From: Paraburkholderia sp. PREW-6R
Lineage (GTDB): Bacteria; Pseudomonadota; Gammaproteobacteria; Burkholderiales; Burkholderiaceae
DNA: 64,000 nucleotides
Assembly (NCBI RefSeq): GCF_039621805.1
Contig: NZ_CP155073.1
Span: 1,488,001 to 1,552,000, forward strand
Direction of reading: 5' to 3'
A program made the translations under genes and the position numbers. The notes under the pieces were generated by a model that saw only the letters and a list, made by a program, of their open reading frames with translations, was not told the DNA's origin and searched no databases. The number at the start of each line of letters is the position of its first letter. The first letter of the stretch is position 1. Shown in pieces: positions 36,210-44,636 of the stretch.

Positions 36210-36701
36210 CTAGCGCAGCGAGCGTGGCGCGGCATCACCGGCCGCATCCTGCCGACGAACACCGCGACGGGCACCCACGCGGGTGGCGCCGAATTCCGTC
36301 AGGATCTTGCCGCGGGCGCGGCTTGCGAACACAAGAAAACCGAAACCGTCGGCCTCGTACCAGTAGCCGCCGTTTTCGAGACCGTCGAGCGGTTGCTCCA
36401 AGGCGTTCGTAATGGATTCGACACAGCGCCGCCGCAACTCCGCGGGCGCCGGGTAGGGCGGTTGCGCGCCACGCACGCTGCATAGGAGCACATCGAGCCC
36501 AGGCAACACATGCGCGTACAGTACCGGCTCGTCTTGCGCGCGAGCGCGCGCAATCTTGGTATCGAGCTGGCCGAACGGCTTGAAATGCCGTAGCACCGCG
36601 AGAAACGACTCATCGCCGTCCACCTTCGCGCGCCTACGCTTTTTCGGGAAGGACATAAAAATTCGCCTGAAAAAGAATTGCAGAAAACGCAGCGTCCTCA
36701 T
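36210..36701 (-). CDS. Hypothetical protein
   Basis: 163 residues from the ATG at 36701, which has a GGGAG sequence upstream; an ATG at 36656 (MSFPKKRRRAK) is a real alternative. After a basic N terminus the sequence looks like a compact cytoplasmic protein: DESFLAVLRHFKPFGQLDTKI, HVLPGLDVLLCSVRG, CVESITNALEQPLDGLENGGYWYEADGFGFLVF. The C-terminal 20 residues are Arg/Ala rich. I do not recognise the family. It stands alone, converging on the asmA unit. Confidence 0.6.
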   Translation of the reverse strand: MRTLRFLQFFFRRIFMSFPKKRRRAKVDGDESFLAVLRHFKPFGQLDTKIARARAQDEPVLYAHVLPGLDVLLCSVRGAQPPYPAPAELRRRCVESITNALEQPLDGLENGGYWYEADGFGFLVFASRARGKILTEFGATRVGARRGVRRQDAAGDAAPRSLR

Positions 36702-37099
36702 GCGACAACTCCCGGCTTCGCGCGCCGCACGTCGATCTTTTATAGCATACGACAAGGCCGGATTCACGGTGATTCGACGACTGCGCCGCCTCACCGCTCA
36801 CCGCACGAATCATGCCGAACCGCCTCGCCGCGCGCTTTCACATTCCAGCACATGTGTCTCCATTCACTTCAATCATAGACGCACGAGGCCGCAAAAAAAC
36901 ATCTCCCATCAATAAAAAAGTCAGTTTTGTGTGAGCGGCCGCCCGTCGGCGCTCCGTTGAAATATCTCGAATTCGCGTCGATAATGGCCCGTCCGGCTGC
37001 ACTGCGTCGTGTCCGCCAGTCCGTTGTCAGGCATTCGTCTTCAGGGCGGAGGCGACCGGTCTCGCGGGCCGCTGCGGCTTGAACGACCTTTGGGCGAAC
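36702..37099 (+). promoter_or_regulatory. 398-bp region upstream of the sensor kinase, with sigma-70 promoter
   Basis: No gene seen. TTGAAA (36957-36962) and GATAAT (36980-36985) are spaced 17 bp apart, each matching consensus at five of six bases, and predict a start near 36992 and a 108-nt leader for the kinase gene. An A-rich stretch (about 36893-36920) lies upstream. Confidence 0.65.
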
Positions 37100-38710
37100 A
37101 TGAAACTATCCACCAAGGGTCTGCTGCTGATTGCAGTGCCGAGCGTGCTCGAGCTGGCGCTTCTTGGCGTCGTCTTCGATACCCAGGAACAGACGGCTCA
37201 GGCCGCGCAATGGGTCAACAATAGCAAGCAGATCCTTTATCAGTCGTCGGCTATCGTCGATCCGCTCCTGCGTCAGGCTGCGCGCGTGCGCACGGGCATG
37301 GCGGTCGGCGATCCGTCGTTCATCGACCGCCATACGGTATGGGTCGATGTGGGCGACCGTCTTGCCAATCTCGACGCACTCGTGGCCGACACACCGCAAC
37401 AGGTCGCTCGCGTGCAAAAGATGAAGCAGGCGATCGACGCATACCGTCTTCAGACCGTTTCCATTTCGCAAGCGTTGCATGCGGGCCAGAGCCCAGGGTC
37501 GTTCGTCGCGCTGGAGACGGGCGCGCTGCCTCGGCAGATCGCCGTTTTTCGAGACGAGCTTGCTGCGTTCGGCGAAGAAGCGTCGCGTCTCGATGCCGCG
37601 CGCGGCGCGGCGCTCGCGCGGCGTCGCGAGCGTCAGCAGTATGCGCTGATGGCTGCCGTCCTCGGCTCCATGCTGGTCTGGGCGGCCACCGCAGCGGTGT
37701 TCGCGCGCAGCATCGGCCGGCGGCTCGAAGTGCTGACCGGCAATGCCGAGCGGCTTGGCGGCGATCGCCCGCTGGCGCCGCCGCTCTCCGGCAACGATGA
37801 GATCGCCGCGCTCGACGCCGTGCTCCATCAGACCGGCGCGCGGCTGCGTGCCGCGGAGAGCGAGCAGGCGAAGCTGAAGGCGCGGCTCGAAACGCGCGCG
37901 CAGGAACTTGCGGGCGTCAACGAAGAGTTGCGCCAGGAAACGCAGGACAACGAGATGTTCATTTACAGCGTGTCGCATGACCTGCGCTCGCCGCTGGTGA
38001 ATCTGCAAGGGTTTTCTAAGGAACTGCAGGTGTCGTGCGACGAGTTGAACGAGATCGTCGCCGGCGCCGGACTGCCGGAGCACGAACATCGACGCATGGC
38101 GCATATCCTCGAAGGGGACGTGCGCGAGTCCTTGCAGTATCTGCGCACGGCCGTCACGCGCGCAGCGGCGATCATCGACGCGCTGTTGCGCATCTCGCGC
38201 GCCGGCCGCCTCGAATACCAGTGGCAGCGGGTGAGCGTGGGCCGCGTGGTGAACCGGGTGGTCGATGCGCTCCAGCCGTCGATCGCCCAGCACGCGGCCG
38301 TCGTCACCGTGCGCGAGTTGCCGCCGGTATGGGGCGACCCGAGCGCGATCGAGCAGATTTTCAGCAACCTGATCAGCAATGCGCTGAATTACCTCGATTC
38401 GTCGCGTCACGGGCGAATCGAGGTCGGCGCACTGGAACCCGAACCGGTCGACGAAACCGAACCGCACGCCGTGCGCATGCGCACCTATTACGTGCGCGAC
38501 AACGGCCTCGGCATTCCGGCCGCCTACATGTCGAAAGTGTTTCGCGCATTTCAGCGCCTGCACGGCGAGGTGGCGCGCGGCGACGGAATCGGCCTTGCAG
38601 TGGTGCGGCGAACCGTCGAACGGCACGGCGGCCGCGTGTGGGTCGAGTCGGCAGAAGGGGCGGGGTCGACGTTCTTTGTCGTGTTACCCGAGCAGCCCAC
38701 GCGCATGTGA
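37100..38710 (+). CDS. Membrane sensor histidine kinase with CHASE3-like input domain
   Basis: 536 residues. Two membrane helices (GLLLIAVPSVLELALLGVVF near the N terminus; QYALMAAVLGSMLVWAATA near residue 180) bracket a periplasmic domain of about 150 helical residues resembling CHASE3. A HAMP-like segment and a coiled coil follow. The H box is FIYSVSHDLRSPLVNL, and the ATPase domain has NLISNALNYLD, RDNGLGIPAAYMSKVF and GDGIGLAVVRRTVERHGG. I chose the ATG at 37100; an upstream TTG at 37079 is in frame. It heads a three-gene set with a receiver and a hybrid kinase. The signal sensed is unknown. Confidence 0.88.
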   Translation: MKLSTKGLLLIAVPSVLELALLGVVFDTQEQTAQAAQWVNNSKQILYQSSAIVDPLLRQAARVRTGMAVGDPSFIDRHTVWVDVGDRLANLDALVADTPQQVARVQKMKQAIDAYRLQTVSISQALHAGQSPGSFVALETGALPRQIAVFRDELAAFGEEASRLDAARGAALARRRERQQYALMAAVLGSMLVWAATAAVFARSIGRRLEVLTGNAERLGGDRPLAPPLSGNDEIAALDAVLHQTGARLRAAESEQAKLKARLETRAQELAGVNEELRQETQDNEMFIYSVSHDLRSPLVNLQGFSKELQVSCDELNEIVAGAGLPEHEHRRMAHILEGDVRESLQYLRTAVTRAAAIIDALLRISRAGRLEYQWQRVSVGRVVNRVVDALQPSIAQHAAVVTVRELPPVWGDPSAIEQIFSNLISNALNYLDSSRHGRIEVGALEPEPVDETEPHAVRMRTYYVRDNGLGIPAAYMSKVFRAFQRLHGEVARGDGIGLAVVRRTVERHGGRVWVESAEGAGSTFFVVLPEQPTRM

Positions 38711-38786
38711 TGCGCGGCGCCACATGGACAATGGTGTGGAGAAACAAAAAGGGCAGGCATAATCAGGGTGTTAGCACGGAGGGCAT

Positions 38787-39338
38787 ATGAGTCACGGGGA
38801 AACGGTCAGCATCGTGCTGGTCGAAGATGACGACGGCCACGCCACGCTCGTAGAGCGTAATTTGCGCCGCGCCGGCGTCACGAACTGTTTCGTGCGCTTT
38901 CGCGACGGGCAGGAGGCGCTGGCCTATTTTTTTGGACCGCTCCCGGCGTCCTCATCCGATGTCGCAGCGAGCGCCGCCGCATTGACCACCGACGCCGGTC
39001 TCGCCGCCAACCCGGCACCGCAGGCTGCGGCTCATACGCTTCCGTCGCGCGAAGATCTGACGAACTTCGTCGTCCTGCTCGATCTGAAAATGCCGCGCGT
39101 GGACGGGTTTGAAGTGCTTCGGCGGCTCAAGGAATCGCCACAAACGGCGGCCGTGCCGGTCATCATCCTGACCACGACCGACGACCCGCGCGAGATTGCG
39201 CGCTGCTATGAACTCGGCTGCAACGTCTACATTACGAAGCCGGTTGAATACGATGCGTTCATTGAGGCCGTGCGCCGCCTCGGGTTCTTTCTTCAGGTGG
39301 TGAAGCTTCCGCCGGGGCATCGGCTCGCTGCGCATTGA
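38787..39338 (+). CDS. Stand-alone response regulator (Rcp1-like receiver)
   Basis: 183 residues, one receiver domain and nothing else. IVLVEDDDGHATLVERNL holds the acidic pocket, VVLLDLKMPRVDGFEVL the phosphorylated Asp, ILTTTDDPREI the conserved Thr, and NVYITKPVEYDAFIEAV the Lys. A low-complexity insertion of about 40 residues (PLPASSSDVAASAAALTTDA and on) sits before the phospho-acceptor strand, where Rcp1-type regulators have only a short loop. GGAGGG precedes the ATG. With no output domain, it probably works by phosphorelay or protein contact with the neighbouring kinases. Confidence 0.9.
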   Translation: MSHGETVSIVLVEDDDGHATLVERNLRRAGVTNCFVRFRDGQEALAYFFGPLPASSSDVAASAAALTTDAGLAANPAPQAAAHTLPSREDLTNFVVLLDLKMPRVDGFEVLRRLKESPQTAAVPVIILTTTDDPREIARCYELGCNVYITKPVEYDAFIEAVRRLGFFLQVVKLPPGHRLAAH

Positions 39339-39414
39339 CGCAAGCGTCGCGTGAAGCCGCCTGAAACATGCACGTCGCAAGATCAACATCCGACCTCGTC
39401 ATAGAAGACTCCGC

Positions 39415-41394
39415 ATGACCGAAGATGTGTCCACGCAGCATGCCGCGTACGTACTCGTCGTCGATGACGACGAAGGCATTCTGCGCCTCGCTCGTAAATC
39501 GCTCGAACGGGCCGGGTGCCGCGTCGCGCTCTGCTCCAGTGCCGACGCCGCGCGTGAACGGCTTACCGCTGGCGGCCCCGACCTGCTCGTGCTCGACTAC
39601 CAGCTAAGCGGGCCCGAAACCGGGCTCGACTTCTTTCGCCGGTTGCGCTCGGAAGGTGTGCGGATTCCCGCCATCCTCGTGACCGGTTTCACGGACGAGT
39701 CGCGTGTGATCGAAGCGTTGCGCGCGGGCGTCTCGGACGTCGTGCCTAAATCGGGCGGCTATCTGGATTATCTGCCGGAGGCGGTGGAGCGCGCGCTGTC
39801 ACAAGTGCGTCTGCAACGTGCGTCCGACGAAGCGTTGCTGCTGCGTGACCGTGAACAGCATTACCGCACGCTGTCCGAAGCTTTGCCGCATCTCGTGTTG
39901 ACCTGCAACGCCGCGGGCGATTGCGATTTTTTGTCGAAGCAGTGGTACGACTACACCGGCTTGCCGGAAAACAGTTCGTACGGGCTCGCGTGGCTCGACG
40001 CCGTGCATCCGGACGACTGCGAAGAGATCCGTCGTAGCTGGCTCCATGCGGCGGGCGGCAACACCGGCGACTATCGGCATGAGATGCGGATTCGCCGTGA
40101 CGATGGCGAATACCGCTGGTTCGACGTACGCATGGTCGCCATGCGCGATGCAGAGGGCAACATCAGCAAATGGTTCGGCAGTTGCACGGACGTCCACACG
40201 CAGCGCGAGGCGATCGAGGAGCGCGAGCGGCTGCTTGCTTCCGAGCAGGCCGCGCGCCAGACCGCCGAGGAGGCCAACCGGGCCAAGGACCGTTTTCTGG
40301 CCATGCTGTCGCACGAGTTGCGCACGCCACTCACGCCGGTACTCGCCGGCGCGAGCATGCTGGAGCGCATGGCGGACTTGCCGGAGCCGGTGCGTTCCAG
40401 CGTGCGCATGATCCGCCGCAACGTCGAACTGGAGGCGCGGCTGATCGACGACCTGCTCGATCTGACGCGCGTGGCGAACGGCAAGCTGCGACTGTCGCTC
40501 GAAACCGTGGATGTGCACGAAATGATGGACAGCGTGCTCGACCTGTTTCGCAGCGAAATTCAGGTCAAGCAGCAGGACGTGCATGTGCACAAGAACGCGA
40601 AGCATCATTACGTGCTCGCCGACCGCGCGCGTTTGCAGCAGATGCTCTGGAATCTGATCCGCAACGCCGCGAAGTTCACGCCGGACGGCGGCCATATCTA
40701 CGTGCGCACGCGCGACGAGCGCATGCACGTGCAGATCCTCGTCGAAGATACGGGTATTGGTATCGAGCCCGAACAGATCGGCAAACTCTTCAATGCATTC
40801 GAGCAGGGCAGTCAGAACATGACACGCCAGTTCGGCGGCCTGGGTCTCGGGCTTGCGATCACGAGAGCACTGACCGACGCGCACGGCGGCACGGTCATGG
40901 CACAGAGTCCCGGTGCGCACTGTGGCGCAACCTTCACCATTACACTGCCGACCGCAGCCGCGCCCGAGCCGGTGCTGCCAGTGGCGGAGCCCGACCAGGT
41001 GCATCCGGCAGGTCTGCTGACTATTCTGCTGATCGAGGATCACCTCGATACCGCCGAGGTCATGGAGCAACTGATCCGCAGCCTGGGTCACGATGTCACG
41101 ACGGTGGGTCGTGTGGACGACGCACTGGCTGCCACGCAGTTACAGACGTTCGATCTGGTCGTGAGCGACGTCGGGTTGCCGGACGGCACCGGCCTCGATT
41201 TCATCAAGGCCTTCCGCGAGCACTCGGATGCGCCGGCTGTTGCGCTGACTGGCTTCGGTACAGACGAAGACGTGCGGCGTTGTCTGAGCGCCGGCTTTAC
41301 GTCGCATCTGACGAAGCCGGTTAATTTCAGTCAGCTTGAGACAATGATCGAGAGTGCGGTGAAGCGGAAAGGGACGACCGACGCGTCCCACTGA
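39415..41394 (+). CDS. Hybrid histidine kinase (REC-PAS-HisKA-HATPase-REC)
   Basis: 659 residues, no membrane helix. An N-terminal receiver (YVLVVDDDEGILRLARKSL; Asp in LLVLDYQLSG) is followed by a PAS domain (LSEALPHLVLTCNAAGDCDF, HPDDCEEIRRSW, GEYRWFDVRM), the H box FLAMLSHELRTPLTPVLA, an ATPase domain (NLIRNAAKFTPDGG, DTGIGIEPEQIGKLFNAFEQ, GLGLGLAITRALTDAHGG) and a C-terminal receiver (ILLIEDHLDTAEVMEQ; LVVSDVGLPDGTG). It is 76 bp after the lone receiver, so the three genes probably form one phosphorelay unit. A terminator follows at 41521-41556. Confidence 0.9.
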   Translation: MTEDVSTQHAAYVLVVDDDEGILRLARKSLERAGCRVALCSSADAARERLTAGGPDLLVLDYQLSGPETGLDFFRRLRSEGVRIPAILVTGFTDESRVIEALRAGVSDVVPKSGGYLDYLPEAVERALSQVRLQRASDEALLLRDREQHYRTLSEALPHLVLTCNAAGDCDFLSKQWYDYTGLPENSSYGLAWLDAVHPDDCEEIRRSWLHAAGGNTGDYRHEMRIRRDDGEYRWFDVRMVAMRDAEGNISKWFGSCTDVHTQREAIEERERLLASEQAARQTAEEANRAKDRFLAMLSHELRTPLTPVLAGASMLERMADLPEPVRSSVRMIRRNVELEARLIDDLLDLTRVANGKLRLSLETVDVHEMMDSVLDLFRSEIQVKQQDVHVHKNAKHHYVLADRARLQQMLWNLIRNAAKFTPDGGHIYVRTRDERMHVQILVEDTGIGIEPEQIGKLFNAFEQGSQNMTRQFGGLGLGLAITRALTDAHGGTVMAQSPGAHCGATFTITLPTAAAPEPVLPVAEPDQVHPAGLLTILLIEDHLDTAEVMEQLIRSLGHDVTTVGRVDDALAATQLQTFDLVVSDVGLPDGTGLDFIKAFREHSDAPAVALTGFGTDEDVRRCLSAGFTSHLTKPVNFSQLETMIESAVKRKGTTDASH

Positions 41395-41520
41395 GAGATG
41401 CTACTGCCCGTGATGCACGGGACGGTGCATGCAGCGTGGCGGCATCAGGCAAGTCAGGGGCCGCTTGAGCGGCTGCATGAGCGGCTACCTGAGCGACCAC
41501 CCGGTCATGCAAAAGATGCG

Positions 41521-41556
41521 AAAGGCCTGTTGCGCGTGAATCGCAACAGGCCTTTT
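41521..41556. terminator. Bidirectional intrinsic terminator between hybrid kinase and mscL
   Basis: A perfect 14-bp stem (41521-41534 with 41542-41555) with a 7-nt loop, AAA on the left and TTTT on the right. It lies between the convergent hybrid kinase and mscL genes. Confidence 0.92.
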
Positions 41557-41601
41557 ACCGCGCTCGCCAACGAGCGCCGTACGTGTGACGTGCTTCTACG
41601 C

Positions 41602-42048
41602 TTAACGCGGCGGCGCGTTCTTGAGCGAGTCGCGAATTTCACGCAGCAGCAGCACGTCTTCCGGCGTGGGCGGCGGCGCGGGCGGTGCTTCGACCGGCTT
41701 ACGCAGATTGTTGATGAACTTGACCATCAGGAAAATGATGAAAGCCAGAATGATGAAGTTGATCGCCACCGTAATGAACGAGCCATAACCGAACACGGCC
41801 ACGCCTGCCGTTTGCAGATCTTTATACGATTCAGGACTGCCTTTGAAACTGGGCGGTATCTCGCCGAGCCTGATGAACTTGTTGGAGAAATCAAGGCCGC
41901 CAGTAGCAAGACCGACCACTGGCATGATCAGGTCTTTAACAACCGAATTGACGATGGTGGAAAACGCGCCGCCGATAATCACACCGACTGCGAGATCCAT
42001 CACATTGCCTTTGAGAGCAAATTCCTTGAATTCCTTGATCATGCTCAT
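41602..42048 (-). CDS. mscL: Large-conductance mechanosensitive channel MscL
   Basis: 148 residues from the ATG at 42048, with an AGGAGG Shine-Dalgarno. The N-terminal amphipathic helix ([20 protein letters not shown]) and first membrane helix ([20 protein letters not shown]) are canonical; the second helix is [20 protein letters not shown]. The C-terminal bundle is [15 protein letters not shown], preceded by a Pro/Ala loop. The pentameric inner-membrane channel opens under hypo-osmotic shock. It is transcribed toward the shared terminator. Confidence 0.97.
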   Translation of the reverse strand: MSMIKEFKEFALKGNVMDLAVGVIIGGAFSTIVNSVVKDLIMPVVGLATGGLDFSNKFIRLGEIPPSFKGSPESYKDLQTAGVAVFGYGSFITVAINFIILAFIIFLMVKFINNLRKPVEAPPAPPPTPEDVLLLREIRDSLKNAPPR

Positions 42049-42138
42049 AGAGGTTCCTCCTGGACATCGATAGTCGAATGATACCAACCTGAGAGGGATA
42101 GGCTAGCCCCTCACGCAGGAAAAACCCGGATTGAATTG

Positions 42139-43173
42139 TCATTCGGGAAACTGCGACCCGCTATGGCGCGCACGTTCCAGATGCGCGGCAAAACTGACCG
42201 GGTCGGTATTGGTGCCGCACAGCAGCACGCCCACGCGCTTGCCACGCACCTCGTCACGCAACGGTCCCAGCAACGCGGCCGTTGCCGCCGCGCATGCGGG
42301 CTCGACTGCAAGCTTCAGTTGTCCGAACAAGGTGAGCATGGCGGAGCGCAACTGATCGTCCGATACCGTTACGAGCTGATCGATATGACGGCGGCACAAC
42401 TCATAGCTATATTGCTCGGTGTGCGGCGCCATCAGCGAATCGGCAATGCTGTGCATCGGGCCCATCTTTACCGTGTGATTGGCGGCAAAGCTCTTGCCCA
42501 TGGCGTCCGCGCCTTCAGGTTCGACACCGTAAAGATGCACACGCGGATTCGCAAGACGCATGGCGGTCGACACGCCCGCCGCGAGTCCGCCGCCGCCGAT
42601 CGGCACGATCACCGCTTCGAGGTCCGGCGTTTGCGTGGTCCACTCGTAACCGAGCGTGGCCGAGCCGAGCACCGTGCGATAACCGTTGAACGGATGCACG
42701 AAGTAGCGGCCTTCTTCCGCCTCGATGCGACGCACGAGTTCGAACGCTTCGGCGAGGTCCTCGGCGTAGACGATCTCGGCGAGATATTGGCGGCACAGCG
42801 CGACACGCGCCGGATTGGCGCCTCTGAACAGAACGACCTTCGCGCTGATCCCCAGCCGCATGGCCGCATAGGCGACGGCCACCGCATGATTGCCGCCCGA
42901 CACGCAGGTCACGCCCGCGCTGCGTTGTGCGTCCTCGAGGGCGAGCAGGTTGCTGAACGCGCCGCGCGCCTTGAAGCTGCCACCCGCCTGCAGCAGTTCG
43001 AATTTGAAATTCACCACTGTGCCTTCGAGCGAGGCGAAGTCTTGCCGGTCTAAAACCGGCGTGCGTGTGACCCACGGCGACAACGCAAAATGCTGGGACG
43101 CGATGTCGTCGAGCGACGGGATCGGCTCGCCGTCGATCGTTTGAGCGGTGTGCGGCGGGATGGCGGCTGACAT
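42139..43173 (-). CDS. Threonine/serine dehydratase (fold-type II PLP enzyme)
   Basis: 344 residues of the tryptophan-synthase-beta PLP family. The PLP lysine is in GGSFKARGAFSNLLAL, the substrate/phosphate loops in VSGGNHAVAVAYAAM and PIGGGGLAAGVST. There is no C-terminal ACT regulatory domain, so it resembles catabolic threonine or serine dehydratases, or related racemases, rather than biosynthetic IlvA. The exact substrate is open. It is in a run of minus-strand genes with argE upstream and mscL downstream. Confidence 0.85.
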   Translation of the reverse strand: MSAAIPPHTAQTIDGEPIPSLDDIASQHFALSPWVTRTPVLDRQDFASLEGTVVNFKFELLQAGGSFKARGAFSNLLALEDAQRSAGVTCVSGGNHAVAVAYAAMRLGISAKVVLFRGANPARVALCRQYLAEIVYAEDLAEAFELVRRIEAEEGRYFVHPFNGYRTVLGSATLGYEWTTQTPDLEAVIVPIGGGGLAAGVSTAMRLANPRVHLYGVEPEGADAMGKSFAANHTVKMGPMHSIADSLMAPHTEQYSYELCRRHIDQLVTVSDDQLRSAMLTLFGQLKLAVEPACAAATAALLGPLRDEVRGKRVGVLLCGTNTDPVSFAAHLERARHSGSQFPE

Positions 43174-43229
43174 GGCGTGGGCGCGGTTCTCTGGATAGAA
43201 GTCGGACTCTTGTTAAACGTCAGTCGGTT

Positions 43230-44453
43230 TCACTGCGCGTGGGCCTCGACCGACATGCTGTGAATGAATTTCTGCAGGAAGCGCTCGCACGCGGCGAGCT
43301 GGTCCAGCGCAACGAATTCATTCGCTTTGTGCGCCTGTTGAATATCGCCAGGCCCGCACACAATGCTCGGAATGCCGGCTAGTGAAAAGAGTCCGGCCTC
43401 GGTGCCATACGCGACCTTGCGCTTGTCCTGATCGGCAGTGAGCGCGCGCACGAGTTGGGTAATCGCGGCCTGTTCGGACGAATCGAGTCCGGGCGCCGCC
43501 GCAATTCGGGTTAGCTCGATGGCCCCCGACGGATGCTCGCGCAGCATTTTCGGCAACAGCGTCTGCTGTGCGTACTGCTGGATACGCGCGAAGATCGGCT
43601 CCGGATCGAGCGTGGGCAGATTGCGGAATTCGAACTGGAACTTGCACTCGGCCGGCACCGTGTTGATGGCGTTGCCGCCTGTGATGGTGCTGGTCTGCGC
43701 GGTGGTGAAGGGCACGTCGTACAGTTCATCGAACGGACCCTGTTCACGGAACTGGTCGGCCATGTCACGGATGTAGCAGATCAGACGCGCGGCGTATTCG
43801 ATTGCGTTCAGGCCCTTCGGCGTCAGCGACGAATGCGCCGCCTGCCCACGTACGCAACACTGGTAGGCGTTAATGCCTTTGTGCGCGACGATCGGGCGCA
43901 TGCTGGTCGGTTCACCGACGATGCAGCCGTCCGGCTTCACACCGCGCTTCATCAGGTCGGCGATCAGCAGCGGTGCGCCCACACAGCCTACTTCCTCGTC
44001 GAACGAGAGCGCAAAGTGAATCGGCTTGGCGAGCTTCGTGCGTTGCATGTCGGGCACGAGCGAAAGCGCCGCGCCAATAAAACCCTTCATGTCACAGGTG
44101 CCGCGGCCATAAAGTTTGTCGCCGCGAATTTCCGGTTTGAACGGGTCACTGTCCCATTGCTGGCCATCGACGGGGACGACATCCGTGTGGCCGGACAGCA
44201 CCACGCCGCCGTTCGTTTCGCCGTCGTGCGCCGGAATGGTGGCAAACAGGTTGGCCCATTTGCCGCTCTCGTCGGTGGTGAGCGTCGATTCGACGCCGGC
44301 CGCGCGCAGTTCGTCGCGCACGGTTTCGATAAGTCCAAGATTGGGATTGCGGCTGACCGTGTCCATTGACACGAGTCGGGTGACCCACGCAAGCGAAGCA
44401 GGAGACTGGGAAGATTGCTGTGACGACTGCGCTGATTCAGCGACGTGAGACAT
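43230..44453 (-). CDS. argE: Acetylornithine deacetylase ArgE
   Basis: 407 residues from the ATG at 44453. M20 metallopeptidase features: SGHTDVVPVDGQQWDSDPF with the metal His and Asp, GRGTCDMKGF with bridging Asp, SFDEEVGC with the catalytic Glu pair, and a C-terminal CGPGDIQQAHKANEF with the last metal His. CDMKGF is characteristic of ArgE rather than DapE. It removes acetate from N-acetylornithine in arginine synthesis. An 18-residue Ser/Gln-rich leader precedes the core. A candidate -10 box (TATGAT on the minus strand, 44482-44487) lies just upstream. Confidence 0.92.
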   Translation of the reverse strand: MSHVAESAQSSQQSSQSPASLAWVTRLVSMDTVSRNPNLGLIETVRDELRAAGVESTLTTDESGKWANLFATIPAHDGETNGGVVLSGHTDVVPVDGQQWDSDPFKPEIRGDKLYGRGTCDMKGFIGAALSLVPDMQRTKLAKPIHFALSFDEEVGCVGAPLLIADLMKRGVKPDGCIVGEPTSMRPIVAHKGINAYQCCVRGQAAHSSLTPKGLNAIEYAARLICYIRDMADQFREQGPFDELYDVPFTTAQTSTITGGNAINTVPAECKFQFEFRNLPTLDPEPIFARIQQYAQQTLLPKMLREHPSGAIELTRIAAAPGLDSSEQAAITQLVRALTADQDKRKVAYGTEAGLFSLAGIPSIVCGPGDIQQAHKANEFVALDQLAACERFLQKFIHSMSVEAHAQ

Positions 44454-44490
44454 GACAAGACTCCGGCATTGGGGTCTTTCGATCATACCC

Positions 44491-44518
44491 AAAAAAAACT
44501 CTACCGTATGCGGCAGAG
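44491..44518 (-). terminator. Intrinsic terminator after mfd, just upstream of argE
   Basis: On the minus strand an 8-bp stem with one G-T wobble and a 4-nt loop (CATA) is followed by eight T. It sits between the mfd stop (44637) and the argE start (44453), so argE is likely transcribed from its own promoter. Confidence 0.8.
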
Positions 44519-44636
44519 CGCGTTGCGCACCGCAGCACGGACCGACGGGGCTGGCGGAAAAGCGCGATACGTACCCCGCTTTTACGCCATGCCGTGACGC
44601 CTCAAGTCATGACCGGGTGCAGAATTCAGCAGGCGG

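Noticed and set aside
36589..36915. Plus-strand open frame across the 5' end of the hypothetical gene and the kinase leader
   Set aside because: It has no ribosome binding site, no domain and overlaps a better supported minus-strand gene.
42136..43053. 305-codon plus-strand frame over the threonine dehydratase gene
   Set aside because: It is antisense to a gene with intact PLP motifs and is Arg/His/Gln-rich, typical of a GC-rich shadow.
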